64,000 bases of DNA, taken from NCBI RefSeq assembly GCF_003233655.1, contig NZ_CP029830.1, forward strand, positions 732,501-796,500. Direction: 5' to 3'. Both the position numbers and the translations under genes were made by a program. The stretch is from Azospirillum ramasamyi. GTDB taxonomy: Bacteria > Pseudomonadota > Alphaproteobacteria > Azospirillales > Azospirillaceae. The notes beneath the pieces were generated by a model. It was not told the origin of the DNA. It made no database searches and saw only the letters and a program-made list of their open reading frames with translations. Position 1 is the first letter of the stretch. Each line of letters opens with the position of its first letter. Of the stretch, positions 7,932 through 18,068 are shown piece after piece.

Positions 7932-9767
7932 CTACTCGTTCTTGACCTTGACGTAGGAGCCGGGGGCGTCCTCCAGGACGGGGAGGGCGCCGTCGCCGGG
8001 CTGACGGGCCGGAACCTTGCCGTTGGCGAACTGGCCGACCCACTTGTTCCATTCCGGCCACCAGGAGCCGGGGGTCTGGGTCGCCTTCTCCAGCCACTCG
8101 TCCGGGGTCTTGGCCAGCTTGTCGCTGGTCCAGTAGCAGTACTTGTTGGCCGCGGGCGGGTTGACGACGCCGGCGATGTGGCCGGAGGCGCCGAGCACGA
8201 ACTTGACCGGGCCGCTGAACAGCTGGGCGCCGCTGTAGGTGCTCTTCCACGGGGCGATGTGGTCTTCGCGGGCCGACAGGAACAGCGACGGAACCTTGAT
8301 CTTGCCCAGGTCGATCGGAACGCCCTTAAGCGTCACGGCCCCCGGCTGCGCCAGCTGGTTCTTCTGGTACATGTTGCGCAGGTAGAAGCTGTGCATCGCC
8401 GCGGGCATGCGGGTGCTGTCGCCGTTCCAGTACAGCAGGTCGAACGGGAACGGATCCTTGCCCAGCAGGTAGTTGTTGACGACGAACGACCAGATCAGGT
8501 CGTTGGCGCGCAGCATGTTGAAGGTGGTCGCCATCTTGGAGCCGTCGAGATAGCCCTGCTCGGCCATCTGCCCCTCGATGAAGGTCAGCTGCTCCTCGTC
8601 GATGAAGACCGACAGCTCGCCGGCTTCGGTGAAGTCCAGCATGGTGGTGAAGAAGGTGGCCGACTTGATGCGGTCGTCCTTCTTGGCCGCCATGTAGGCC
8701 AGGGTCGAGGCCAGCAGCGTGCCGCCCAGGCAATAGCCGATGGCGTTGACGTCCTTCTCGCCGGTCGCCTTCTCGATGGCGTCCAGCGCCGCCAGCGGGC
8801 CTTCGACCATGTAGTCCTCGAAGCCCTTGGCCGCCAGCGTCTCGTCCGGGTTGACCCAGGACAGGACGAAGACGGTGTGGCCCTGGTCGACCGCCCACTT
8901 GATGAAGCTGTTCTTCTCGCGCAGGTCCAGGATGTAGAACTTGTTGATCCAGGGCGGCACGATCATCAGCGGGCGCTTGTTCACGTCCGGCGTGGTCGGC
9001 GTGTACTGGATCAGCTGCATCAGGCTGGTCTGGAAGACGACCTTGCCCGGCGTGACCGCGATGTTCTTGCCCAGCTGGAAGGCGTCGTAATCGGTCATGG
9101 AGATGCGCAGCTCGCCCTTGCCGCGCTCCAGATCCTTCAGCAGATGCTCCAGGCCCTTGACCAGATTCTCGCCGCCGCTCTCGATGGTGGCGCGCAGGAC
9201 CTCCGGGTTCGTCATGACGAAGTTGGAGGGCGCCATCGCGTCGACGAACTGGCGGGTGTAGAAATCGACCTTCTTGGCGGTGTGGTCGTCCAGCCCCTCG
9301 ACCTGGTTGACGGTCGACTGCATCCACCGGGCGCTCAGCAGGTAGGACTGCTTGATGAAGTCGAACAGCGTGTTCTCGTCCCAGGCGGCGTCCTTGAAAC
9401 GGCGGTCGTCCTTGGCGGGGGCGATGACCGGCTGCGTCTCCTGCCCGAAGAAGCGCTGGGTGGTGCGCTGCCACAGGGTCAGGTAATCCTGCCACAGCGA
9501 CATCTGCGCCTGCATCAGCTTGGCCGGGTCGGCCATCATGCGGGTGGTCATCTCGAGGAAGGCATGGCCGACGCCCATCGGGTCCGGGCTCTTCGGGCCG
9601 GCGCCGTCGGACGCCTGCCGCGCGAGGAACTCGGACACCAGCCGCTGGCTCTGCTCGGCGATCCGGGTCATCGCCCGCGACATCTCGACCGGGTCGGGCA
9701 GCTTGACGTCGGGCACCTGGGGTGAAGCCGGGGTGGAAGCCTGAGGGGGGGCCTTGGTCTCGGCCAT
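7932..9767 (-). CDS. phaC: class I poly(3-hydroxyalkanoate) synthase
   Basis: Polymerises 3-hydroxyacyl-CoA into PHA granules in the cytoplasm. It is 611 residues from the ATG at 9767, chosen because AGAAGGA precedes it. The PhaC N-terminal domain (about 100-270) is followed by an alpha/beta hydrolase core with the lipase-like box GYCLGG, in which Cys346 is the nucleophile. The conserved segments PPWINKFYILDL and GASGHIAGVVNPP (catalytic His region) are present, as are DHIAPW and a C-terminal WWPEW. Monocistronic: its own terminator follows and no phaA/phaB is adjacent. The PHB depolymerase gene at 15.5 kb would turn the polymer over. Confidence 0.96.
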   Translation of the reverse strand: MAETKAPPQASTPASPQVPDVKLPDPVEMSRAMTRIAEQSQRLVSEFLARQASDGAGPKSPDPMGVGHAFLEMTTRMMADPAKLMQAQMSLWQDYLTLWQRTTQRFFGQETQPVIAPAKDDRRFKDAAWDENTLFDFIKQSYLLSARWMQSTVNQVEGLDDHTAKKVDFYTRQFVDAMAPSNFVMTNPEVLRATIESGGENLVKGLEHLLKDLERGKGELRISMTDYDAFQLGKNIAVTPGKVVFQTSLMQLIQYTPTTPDVNKRPLMIVPPWINKFYILDLREKNSFIKWAVDQGHTVFVLSWVNPDETLAAKGFEDYMVEGPLAALDAIEKATGEKDVNAIGYCLGGTLLASTLAYMAAKKDDRIKSATFFTTMLDFTEAGELSVFIDEEQLTFIEGQMAEQGYLDGSKMATTFNMLRANDLIWSFVVNNYLLGKDPFPFDLLYWNGDSTRMPAAMHSFYLRNMYQKNQLAQPGAVTLKGVPIDLGKIKVPSLFLSAREDHIAPWKSTYSGAQLFSGPVKFVLGASGHIAGVVNPPAANKYCYWTSDKLAKTPDEWLEKATQTPGSWWPEWNKWVGQFANGKVPARQPGDGALPVLEDAPGSYVKVKNE

Positions 9768-10050
9768 GTGCACGGTCCTTCTTCGTTGGGCGGGTGTCGC
9801 ATCGTCGGTCGGCATCGTCCGCATGGCTCAGTTAGGGCTTTGGGCCTCGCGGGCGGGCGGCTATACAGGCTTGCGGTCGATGAATTCGGGGTGTGCTCTG
9901 CACCATGTCGCTGTGGGTTGCGTGCGGCAATCCGACCTTCGGGTGCGGTGCGGGAGAAATCCGGAGCTTCTCATACACCGCTGGTGTGAACATTTCATTT
10001 CACGGATCGTCGCACAAGTGCGGCGTCGCGGCCAGACATGGGGAAGGATG

Positions 10051-10467
10051 ATGGTGACGGGCATTCAGGAGGGTGGTCGGGGCATCGCGGCGGTCGGACG
10101 GGTGTGCGGCGCCCTAATCATTGCAATGCCAATGATTTTCGGGCTGTCGGCCTGCAGCGACCGGACGCTGGACACCGGCCTTCTGGGCGCCGTCACCGGC
10201 CAGTCCTCGCCGGTCAGCGACAATACGTCGCCCATCCGCGGCATGACCGGCGAGCGCAGGGAATACCCCAACCTGGGCACCGTTCCCCCGCGCCCGACCG
10301 ACCTGACCACGGAAGCGGAGCGCCAGCAGGCGATGGACCGTCTGGCGCAGGACCGTGCGGCATCGCGCCGCACCAAGGAGCAGACGGAGGCGATCCAGGT
10401 GCCGGAGCCGCTTCCCACCCCGATGGCGGTCCCGCCGCCGCCGGATTTGCGGCCGGGCAGGGGCTGA
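10051..10467 (+). CDS. small lipoprotein
   Basis: 138-residue protein with a hydrophobic N-terminal helix (VCGALIIAMPMIFG) ending in a lipobox LSAC, so it should be lipidated on that Cys and attached to a membrane. The mature part is rich in Pro, Thr and Arg, with a charged helix (TEAERQQAMDRLAQDRAASRR) and a proline-rich tail (PTPMAVPPPPDLRP). The start at 10051 follows GGGGAAGG; an adjacent ATG at 10048 is also possible. No family recognised. It lies downstream of and divergent from phaC with its own terminator. Confidence 0.78.
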   Translation: MVTGIQEGGRGIAAVGRVCGALIIAMPMIFGLSACSDRTLDTGLLGAVTGQSSPVSDNTSPIRGMTGERREYPNLGTVPPRPTDLTTEAERQQAMDRLAQDRAASRRTKEQTEAIQVPEPLPTPMAVPPPPDLRPGRG

Positions 10468-10496
10468 GGACCCGAGCGGAAGACCTATCCAAAGAA

Positions 10497-10528
10497 AAAG
10501 CCCCCGTGCCGGATGGCCGGGGGCTTTT
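10497..10528 (+). terminator. Rho-independent terminator after lipoprotein gene
   Basis: Stem AAAGCCCCCG...CCGGGGGCTTTT with a short loop and a T tract, 30 bases past the lipoprotein stop. Confidence 0.82.
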
Positions 10529-10557
10529 CTGTGCGAGGCGTCTCGGCTCCGGTTTCC

Positions 10558-10657
10558 CCCCACCCCGACCCTCCCCCGCTCTCAGCGGACCTACGGTCCG
10601 CCTGTCGCGTCAGCACAAAGCGCAGCTTTGTGCGAGAGCTGGGCGGGGGAGGGAGGA
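10558..10657. repeat. nested inverted-repeat block (REP-like)
   Basis: An outer inverted repeat (CCCTCCCCCGC / GCGGGGGAGGG) encloses two inner hairpins, CGGACC-TA-CGGTCCG and CACAAAGC-GC-AGCTTTGTG. No gene fits it. It lies between the convergent lipoprotein and HlyD genes, the usual place for extragenic palindromic elements. Similar C-rich/G-rich arms occur near 39,108-39,165. Confidence 0.6.
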
Positions 10658-10681
10658 TCATGGGGTTCAACTCCGCCCCCA

Positions 10682-12100
10682 TCACTCCTGGATGAACGCC
10701 TTCACGTAGGACTGGCTCAGCGGCTGGATCAGGTAGTCCAGCGGGGTGCGGGCGGAGAGCACGATGCGGGCTTCCACCGGCATGCCGGCCTTGATCTTCA
10801 GGTCGCCGACCTCGTGGGCGTCGGCATCCTTCAGGCGGATGCGGGCCAGATAATAGTCCTGGCGGGTGGCGTTGTCGGTCAGGCGGTCGGCCGAGACGTA
10901 GGACACGGTGCCGTCGATGGTGCCGACGACGCGGCTGTCATAGGCGGTCAGCTGCACCTTCACCGGCAGGCCGACGGCCATCGACTTGATGTCCTTCGGC
11001 TGGATGCGGACCTCGGCCAGCAGGGCCTTGTCGTCGGGAACGATGTCCAGCACCGGCTCGTTGGCGGTGATGGTGCCGCCGACGGCCGGATGGCCGTACA
11101 TCACGACGTTGCCGGCATCCGGCGCCTTGATGGTGCGGTTGGCCAGACGGTTCTTGGCGTCGCGGATCTGCTCGGTCAGCTTCTGGGCGTCGCCGCGGGC
11201 CTTTTCCAGCTCGACCAGCACCTTCTCGCGGAAGTCGCTGCGGCGGCGGACCAGATCGCCCTGGGCGTCGACCGCCTGCTGGCGCGACTGCGACATGCGG
11301 GCTTCCAGCGCGTGGTCCTGGGCATGCAGCTGGGCGTTCTCCTTCTGCGCCGCCACCAGCTTGGTGCGGGTGGAGTTGCCGCGGTCCAGCAGGCCCTGGG
11401 TGATCTGGATGTCCTCGTCCGACAACTTGATCTCGCGGGCCAGGAAGTCGCGCTGCTTTTCCAGGCTGGCCACTTCCTCGGCCAGGGTGGCGATGCGGTC
11501 CTGGGTCAGCTTGGCCTCGGTTTCCAGCTGGTTGCGGCGGACCTGGAACAGCTTCTCCTGGTTCAGCATGGCGTTGTCGACCGCCGGCTCCTTGGCGCGG
11601 CGGGCTGCCAGCTCGGCCGGCCACTCGATCGCCGGCTTCTCGAACAGTTCGGCCGACAGGCGGGCTTCCGACGCCAGCGTGTCGAACAGCGCGACGTTCA
11701 GCATCTCAAGCCGGGTCTGCGCCTCGGTGCTGTCCAGCTGCATCAGGACCTGGCCGGCCTCGACGCGGTCGCCTTCCTTGACCAGGATGGCGCTGATCAC
11801 GCCGCCTTCGGTGTTCTTCACCACCTTGCGGCCGGTTTCCGGGGCCAGCGAGCCCATGGCGCTGATCGCGCTGTGCAGCGGGGCCACCGCAGCCCAGCCG
11901 GTCATGCTGCCGAAGCCGACCGCCAGGACCAGGAAGCCGCCCAGCAGCAGGTTGCGCACGCCCGTTTCCGGCATCGCCGCCCGCAGCGCATGGATCGAGG
12001 TGATGGTCGCCGTCTTGCGCGAGGGCTTCTTGCCGGCGGGGGTCTCGGGGCCGGTCTCGGGGGAGAGCGGGGCCGGAAAACTGGGGGTCATCGTGGTCAT
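10682..12100 (-). CDS. type I secretion periplasmic adaptor, HlyD family
   Basis: Membrane fusion protein of 472 residues that links an inner-membrane ABC exporter to an outer-membrane channel. A short cytoplasmic N-terminus is followed by one TM helix (LLLGGFLVLAVGFGSMTGWAAV, about 50-72), a lipoyl-like half (VVKNTEGGVISAILVKEGDRV), a long coiled-coil region (about 130-290), and the beta-barrel with HlyD signature-like IVPDDKALLAEVRIQPKDI. AAGGAAG lies 5 bases before the ATG. It follows the ABC ATPase/permease by 70 bases on the same strand. No TolC homologue or RTX substrate is in the window. Confidence 0.93.
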   Translation of the reverse strand: MTTMTPSFPAPLSPETGPETPAGKKPSRKTATITSIHALRAAMPETGVRNLLLGGFLVLAVGFGSMTGWAAVAPLHSAISAMGSLAPETGRKVVKNTEGGVISAILVKEGDRVEAGQVLMQLDSTEAQTRLEMLNVALFDTLASEARLSAELFEKPAIEWPAELAARRAKEPAVDNAMLNQEKLFQVRRNQLETEAKLTQDRIATLAEEVASLEKQRDFLAREIKLSDEDIQITQGLLDRGNSTRTKLVAAQKENAQLHAQDHALEARMSQSRQQAVDAQGDLVRRRSDFREKVLVELEKARGDAQKLTEQIRDAKNRLANRTIKAPDAGNVVMYGHPAVGGTITANEPVLDIVPDDKALLAEVRIQPKDIKSMAVGLPVKVQLTAYDSRVVGTIDGTVSYVSADRLTDNATRQDYYLARIRLKDADAHEVGDLKIKAGMPVEARIVLSARTPLDYLIQPLSQSYVKAFIQE

Positions 12101-12170
12101 GGGACTTCCTTGGCTCTGTCAGGTCGGGCGTCGCTAGCCGGATGCTCGGTGTTGGGGGCGGTGCCGGCGG

Positions 12171-13943
12171 TCAGCCGGCGGCCCCTGCCGTGGCGGCGGA
12201 CGGCCCGGCCTGAGGGCCGAGATTGCGAAGGCGGGCGAGGTTGACGGCGCCGGGCTGGGCCTGCTGCTGCTCCGGACGCGGCAGCTCCATCGCCATGCCG
12301 TTCTTCAGGACGTAGGTGTGGTCGGCCATGTCGACGAAGACCGGGGCGTGGGTCATGACGATGGTGGTCGCCCCGCGCTGCTTGGACGCCGCCACGAAGG
12401 CGCGGACGGCCTTGATGCCCATCTCGTCCAGGCCGGCGGTCGGTTCGTCCAGCACCAGCAGCGGCGGACGGCCGAAGGCGGCGCGGGCAAGGCCGACCAG
12501 GCGGGCGCTGGCGCCGGTGATCGGGGACAGCGGGTCGCTGACCTCCGTCTCGTAGCCCATGGGGAGGCTTTCGATCCACTCGTGGATGCCGACGGCCTTG
12601 GCGGCCTCTTCCACCTGTTCACGGGTGGCGGTGGTGAAGCGGGCGATGTTGTCGGCGATGCTGCCGGGCAGAAGATCGACATGCTGCGGCAGGTAGCCGA
12701 TGCCGTGCTCGGGAGCGTCGGGGGTCAGGGTGGCCACCGACAGGCCGCCGAGCCGCACCGTCCCCGCCGACGGGAGGGCGACACCGGCGAGCAGGCGGGC
12801 CAGGACCGACTTGCCCGAGCGGTTGGGACCGGCGATGCAGACGGTCTCGCCCGGCTCGATCGACAGGTTGACGCTGCGCAGGATCGGCTTCTGGTCGCGG
12901 GGCGAGACGAACAGCAGGTTCTCGACGGTCAGGCGGTCGCTCTCCACCGGAATGGAGGGACGCTCCGGCTCACGCGACAGGCGCTTCAGCAGCGGCAGCA
13001 GGCGGCGGACGGCCTGGGCGGAGCGGACCAGCCCGCCCCAGGCGCCGGCGGTCTGCTCGATCGGGGCGAGGCCGCGGCCGACCAGCATCGAGGTGGCGAT
13101 CATGCCGCCGAAGGACAGGTGCTGCTCGATCACCAGCCAGGCGCCGATGCCCGTCACGGCGATCTGCAGGACCATGCGGACCCACTTGGTGGCGGCGCCG
13201 ATGGAGGCGCTGCGCTCGTATCCCTGGTTCTGCAGGGCGCTGGCGGTCAGGAAGTCGCGGTTGACGGCATTCAGCGCGGTGTCGCCCATGCGCAGGCCGC
13301 GCACCGTGTCGGAACGGGCGGCCAGGGAGTCGAACAGCTTCTGGGCGCGGCCGGCCGGCAGCTTGCTCTCGTCGTTGACGCTCCTGACGGCCACATAGCC
13401 GATCCAGCCCATCACCGTCATGATTAGGATCGACACGACCAGGACCAGCGCCAGCATCGGATGGATCACGTAGATGCCGATGACGTAGAGCGGAACCCAG
13501 GGCAGGTCCATCAGCGCCGGCAGCGACGGACGGCCGAAGGCGCCCTTCAGCTCCATCAGGTCGGCGAGCGGACCGGTGTCGGGACGGCCGCGGCCGGCGG
13601 AGTCCAGGGCGTCGGCGGTCAGCCGGCGGCGCCACCGCACCTCCAGCGCGTTGCCGGCACGGGCCAGCAGGCGCGAGCGCACCATTTCCAGCACGCCGCT
13701 CAGCGTCAGCGCGATGACCACGATGACGGTCAGCATGATCAGGGTGTCGTAGTTGCCGGACGGAATGGCCCGGCTGAACACCTGAAGCGAATAAAGCGGC
13801 ATGGCCAGCATCAGGGCATTGATGGTGGCGCTGAAGATAAATGTGCTAACAAGTACCCTGGTAAAATAGCCGCGGTTGAAAGCCGCTTCCGGCTTATCGT
13901 TGCCGGTTCCTTGCGTAGTGTTGGACTTTGTCGAAATAGGCAT
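12171..13943 (-). CDS. type I secretion ABC permease/ATPase (PrtD-like), odd signature motif
   Basis: Half-size exporter of 590 residues from the ATG at 13943, which follows GGAGGG. The N-terminal domain has six predicted TM segments (about 25-300; e.g. VLVSTFIFSATINALMLAM). The C-terminal ATPase has Walker A GPNRSGKS, Q-loop YLPQH and Walker B LLVLDEPTAGLDE. The ABC signature, normally LSGGQ, reads ITGAS in PITGASARLVGLARA. Pairs with the HlyD gene downstream to form a type I secretion apparatus, substrate unknown. The unusual signature could lower ATP turnover or mark a sub-lineage. Confidence 0.9.
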   Translation of the reverse strand: MPISTKSNTTQGTGNDKPEAAFNRGYFTRVLVSTFIFSATINALMLAMPLYSLQVFSRAIPSGNYDTLIMLTVIVVIALTLSGVLEMVRSRLLARAGNALEVRWRRRLTADALDSAGRGRPDTGPLADLMELKGAFGRPSLPALMDLPWVPLYVIGIYVIHPMLALVLVVSILIMTVMGWIGYVAVRSVNDESKLPAGRAQKLFDSLAARSDTVRGLRMGDTALNAVNRDFLTASALQNQGYERSASIGAATKWVRMVLQIAVTGIGAWLVIEQHLSFGGMIATSMLVGRGLAPIEQTAGAWGGLVRSAQAVRRLLPLLKRLSREPERPSIPVESDRLTVENLLFVSPRDQKPILRSVNLSIEPGETVCIAGPNRSGKSVLARLLAGVALPSAGTVRLGGLSVATLTPDAPEHGIGYLPQHVDLLPGSIADNIARFTTATREQVEEAAKAVGIHEWIESLPMGYETEVSDPLSPITGASARLVGLARAAFGRPPLLVLDEPTAGLDEMGIKAVRAFVAASKQRGATTIVMTHAPVFVDMADHTYVLKNGMAMELPRPEQQQAQPGAVNLARLRNLGPQAGPSAATAGAAG

Positions 13944-14272
13944 AAAGAGCCCTCCAATTGTCACCGGTCGGCGCAGTGCCCACTGGATGCAGGCGAGCTC
14001 AGGAAACGCGATCTTGGTAAATGGGAGCTTAACATCAGGGGCCGTCACAGGATTGCCACGGCATGCCACCACTTTTGCGCAGATCTACCCCAGTCTTGCC
14101 TGCTCTTATGGTCAGTCTTGCGGCATTTTGCCTGAACGGGGTGCGTGACTTATTGCCGGTTGGTTGAGGAATGGGGAACCGTTATCGTGGCCGGCGCCGG
14201 ACCCGGAAGATCCGAACGGGGTACGGTTCACGCAATTGGCCGATACGGTCGAAACCATAGCCGGAGATGAGG
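13944..14272. other. divergent intergenic region
   Basis: 329 bases between the type I secretion operon (minus) and the peroxiredoxin gene (plus). It must hold promoters for both. I see no convincing palindrome or small gene; short open frames here show no ribosome-binding site. Confidence 0.4.
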
Positions 14273-14800
14273 ATGGAAGGGCGCAAGGTTCCCTCGGTGG
14301 TGTTCAAGACCCGTGTGCGCGACGAAAGCGTGGAAGGCCCCAACCCGTTCCGCTGGCAGGACGTGGCCAGCGACGAGTTGTTCCAGGGCAAGCGCGTCGT
14401 TCTGTTCTCCCTGCCCGGCGCCTTCACGCCGACCTGCTCCAACGAGCAGTGCCCGGCTTTCGAACGGCTTTACGACGAGTTCAAGGAGCTTGGCATCGAC
14501 GAGGTCTATTGCCTCAGCGTCAATGACGCCTTCGTCATGTTCCAGTGGGGCAAGAGCCTGAACCTGAAGAAGGTCAAGCTGATCCCCGACGGCTCGGGCC
14601 ATTTCACCCGCCGCATGGGCATGCTGATCAACAAGGACGGCCTGGGCTTCGGCTTCCGGTCCTGGCGCTATGCCATGGTGGTCAAGGACGGCGTGGTCGA
14701 GAAGTGGTTCGAGGAACCGGGCATCAACGACGACGGCGAGAACGGCGATCCCTACGGCGAATCCTCGCCGGAGAATGTGCTGGCCTATCTGCGCGGCTGA
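14273..14800 (+). CDS. peroxiredoxin, Prx5/AhpC-TSA type
   Basis: Thiol peroxidase that reduces H2O2 and organic hydroperoxides. Of two nearby ATGs, 14273 is preferred because GGAG lies 6 bases before it and only abuts the one at 14267. 175 residues. The Prx5 signature PGAFTPTC contains the peroxidatic Cys55; Cys60 (SNEQC) follows. The later segments IPDGSGHFTR and RSWRYAMVVKDG match the family. Cytosolic, with no signal peptide. A glutaredoxin-fused form is excluded by length. Confidence 0.93.
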   Translation: MEGRKVPSVVFKTRVRDESVEGPNPFRWQDVASDELFQGKRVVLFSLPGAFTPTCSNEQCPAFERLYDEFKELGIDEVYCLSVNDAFVMFQWGKSLNLKKVKLIPDGSGHFTRRMGMLINKDGLGFGFRSWRYAMVVKDGVVEKWFEEPGINDDGENGDPYGESSPENVLAYLRG

Positions 14801-15018
14801 AGCCGCCGATTCTGCGGCCGAGGACGGATTGCCGGCGGGGCGGTGGCTCCGCCGGCACGTCGCCCGGCCGCAGCAAGCCATTCGGCCCCGTCCACAGCCG
14901 GTCGGGTTGTGGATGCTCATGCATGCGCGTGTATCGGGCGGCGTGAAATCCTTTTCGATAGACAAACGACATTGCCCTGCTACCTTAAGCGTTAATTATC
15001 GCGGATGGGGCGTGGCAG

Positions 15019-15462
15019 GTGGCATCGTATCGGCAGGCCCGGGATCTTCTGATTGCGTGGAGTGCGGCGCTGACGCTGCTCGCGGTTTTCGCTGACGGGG
15101 CGGGCGCCGGGGCGGGCGAGCCGGCGCCGCCGCTTCCGCCGCGCAACATCGTCATCGAGAAGAGTTCGGCGTCGGGTCTGGCGGCGGGTGCCTTCATGGC
15201 GCTCCAGTTCCCTGCGCTCCAGTTCCCTGCGCTCCAGTTCCATGTCGCCCATTCCAGCGAGATCACCGGTGCCGGCTTCAACCGCTGGGCGGCCAACAAC
15301 AATCTGATCGTGCTCTACCCGCAGCTTTCGCCCCGCCGTTCGGCGGACCCGATCGCCTGCCGGGACTGGATCGGCACGACGGGGGCGGATTACGCGATGA
15401 AGGGCGGGGCGAAGATCGCCGCTGTCCACGCGATGTTGACAACCCTTGCAGGGCAAAGGTGA
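15019..15462 (+). pseudogene. internally deleted PHB depolymerase paralogue
   Basis: 147-residue frame that aligns only with the two ends of the depolymerase encoded next door. Its ASGLAAGAFMA corresponds to the neighbour's SGISSGAYMA, and its GFNRWAANNNLIVLYPQ, DWIGTTGADYAMKGG correspond to GYNRWADVNNIVVLYPQ, DWFGYTGYDFARKGG. About 200 central residues are missing and the nucleophile Ser is Ala. A 15-base tandem duplication (15201-15242) adds ALQFP repeats at the deletion edge. It retains a signal-peptide-like N-terminus (LLIAWSAALTLLAVFADGAGA). Probably a decaying duplicate that is not enzymatically active. Confidence 0.82.
15201..15242 (+). repeat. 15-bp tandem repeat, 2.8 copies
   Basis: Unit GCTCCAGTTCCCTGC, two perfect copies plus a partial third ending ...TTCCA. 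It lies in frame inside the dead depolymerase copy and encodes ALQFP repeats, consistent with slippage. Confidence 0.9.
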
Positions 15463-15469
15463 CCCTTCC

Positions 15470-16558
15470 ATGACCATTTCCAACCAAGCCATTTTGAAAT
15501 CGGCGCTTGCGGCCCTCATCGTTCTCGCGCCGCTTCCCGCAGCGGCCCAAACCGGCGCCCAAACCGGCGGACAGATCAAGCTGGCCGATCTGAAGCTGAA
15601 GATCGATCCGGCGCAGACCACGGTGTCCGGCATTTCCTCCGGCGCCTATATGGCCGGGCAGTTCCAGGTCGCCTATTCGGGTCTGGTCAAGGCGGCCGGC
15701 CTCGTCGCCGGCGGTCCCTATGCCTGTGCCGAAGTGTCGGAAGGCGGCATCGCCCTGGCGGTGGTGGCGCTGAAGCGCTGCATGGACGTGGCGATGGGAC
15801 CGCCGGATGTCGACGCGCTGGTCGCCAACGCCAAGGCCCGCGAGAAGTCGAAGGACATCGACCCGCTGTCCAACATGGCGCAGTCGAAGATCTACTTGTT
15901 CAACGGCGACAACGACCTGACCGTGAAGCGCCCGGTCGCCGACGCCACGTCGCAGTTCTACAAGGCGCTGGGCGTGGCGGACGCCAACCTCACCTATGTG
16001 AAGCTGCCGAAGGCGGCGCATGCCTACATCACCGACGGCTATGGCGCCGCCTGCGACTTCATCCCGAAGGAGGATGAGAAGAGCGAATACATCAACAACT
16101 GCCAGTACGACCAGGCCGGCGCCATCGTCCGCTTCTTCTACGCCGACGCCAGGATCCCGAACGCCCCCGCCGCGGCCCGTCAGCCGCAGCTGTTCAGCCA
16201 GGCCCCCTTCGTCGGCGATTCCAGCCGCAGCGGCATGGCCAAGACCGGCTACGTCTATGTTCCGGAAGCGTGCGAGGACGGCAAGCAGACCTGCCGCATC
16301 CATGTCGCCTTCCACGGCTGCAAGATGGCGTCGAACCTGATCGGCGACCATTTCGCCGTGAATGCCGGCTACAACCGCTGGGCCGACGTCAACAACATCG
16401 TCGTGCTGTACCCGCAGATCGACGCCAACGCCAAGCCGTCCTCCAACCCCAAGGCCTGCTGGGACTGGTTCGGCTACACCGGCTACGATTTCGCCCGCAA
16501 GGGCGGTTTCCAGATGACCGCGGTGCGCAAGATGATCGGCGCGCTCGCCGGGGAGTGA
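15470..16558 (+). CDS. extracellular-type short-chain PHB depolymerase
   Basis: Serine esterase of the PHB depolymerase family, type 2 catalytic domain, which cleaves poly(3-hydroxybutyrate). 362 residues from the ATG at 15470 (AAGGTGA upstream). The signal peptide SALAALIVLAPLPAAAQ directs it to the periplasm or outside. The lipase box GISSG (nucleophile in SGISSGAYMAGQ), the catalytic-Asp region LFNGDNDLTV and the C-terminal HVAFHGCKM (His) are visible. Four or more Cys residues (YACAEV, YGAACDF, NNCQYD, EACEDGKQTC) could form disulfides. No substrate-binding domain. The preceding frame is a broken copy of this gene. Confidence 0.92.
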   Translation: MTISNQAILKSALAALIVLAPLPAAAQTGAQTGGQIKLADLKLKIDPAQTTVSGISSGAYMAGQFQVAYSGLVKAAGLVAGGPYACAEVSEGGIALAVVALKRCMDVAMGPPDVDALVANAKAREKSKDIDPLSNMAQSKIYLFNGDNDLTVKRPVADATSQFYKALGVADANLTYVKLPKAAHAYITDGYGAACDFIPKEDEKSEYINNCQYDQAGAIVRFFYADARIPNAPAAARQPQLFSQAPFVGDSSRSGMAKTGYVYVPEACEDGKQTCRIHVAFHGCKMASNLIGDHFAVNAGYNRWADVNNIVVLYPQIDANAKPSSNPKACWDWFGYTGYDFARKGGFQMTAVRKMIGALAGE

Positions 16559-16591
16559 GGATCCTTCTCCGCGGTGTCCCCCACCAATAAA

Positions 16592-16625
16592 AAAGCCCCT
16601 CTCCGGTGAACCGGAGAGGGGCTTT
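16592..16625. terminator. bidirectional terminator between depolymerase and eno
   Basis: Perfect 15-bp stem AAAGCCCCTCTCCGG / CCGGAGAGGGGCTTT with loop TGAA, A-rich on the left and T-rich on the right. It serves both convergent genes. The lower stem is the same as that of the phaC terminator. Confidence 0.92.
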
Positions 16626-16642
16626 CCCTTACCCTACGGCGC

Positions 16643-17953
<1,311 letters not shown>

Positions 17954-18068
17954 TTATGGTCGCGGGCCGCGTTTTGGGGCGCGCTGGCTTGATAGCCCCG
18001 ACGTCCGGGCGATGCAATATCTGGTTCGGCTTACAACTCCGCGAAATTGTGGAGTTTTACCGCCGAAA

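Noticed and set aside
15201..15242. Short direct repeats considered as a CRISPR array
   Set aside because: Contiguous 15-bp tandem units with no spacers, in frame within a coding remnant.
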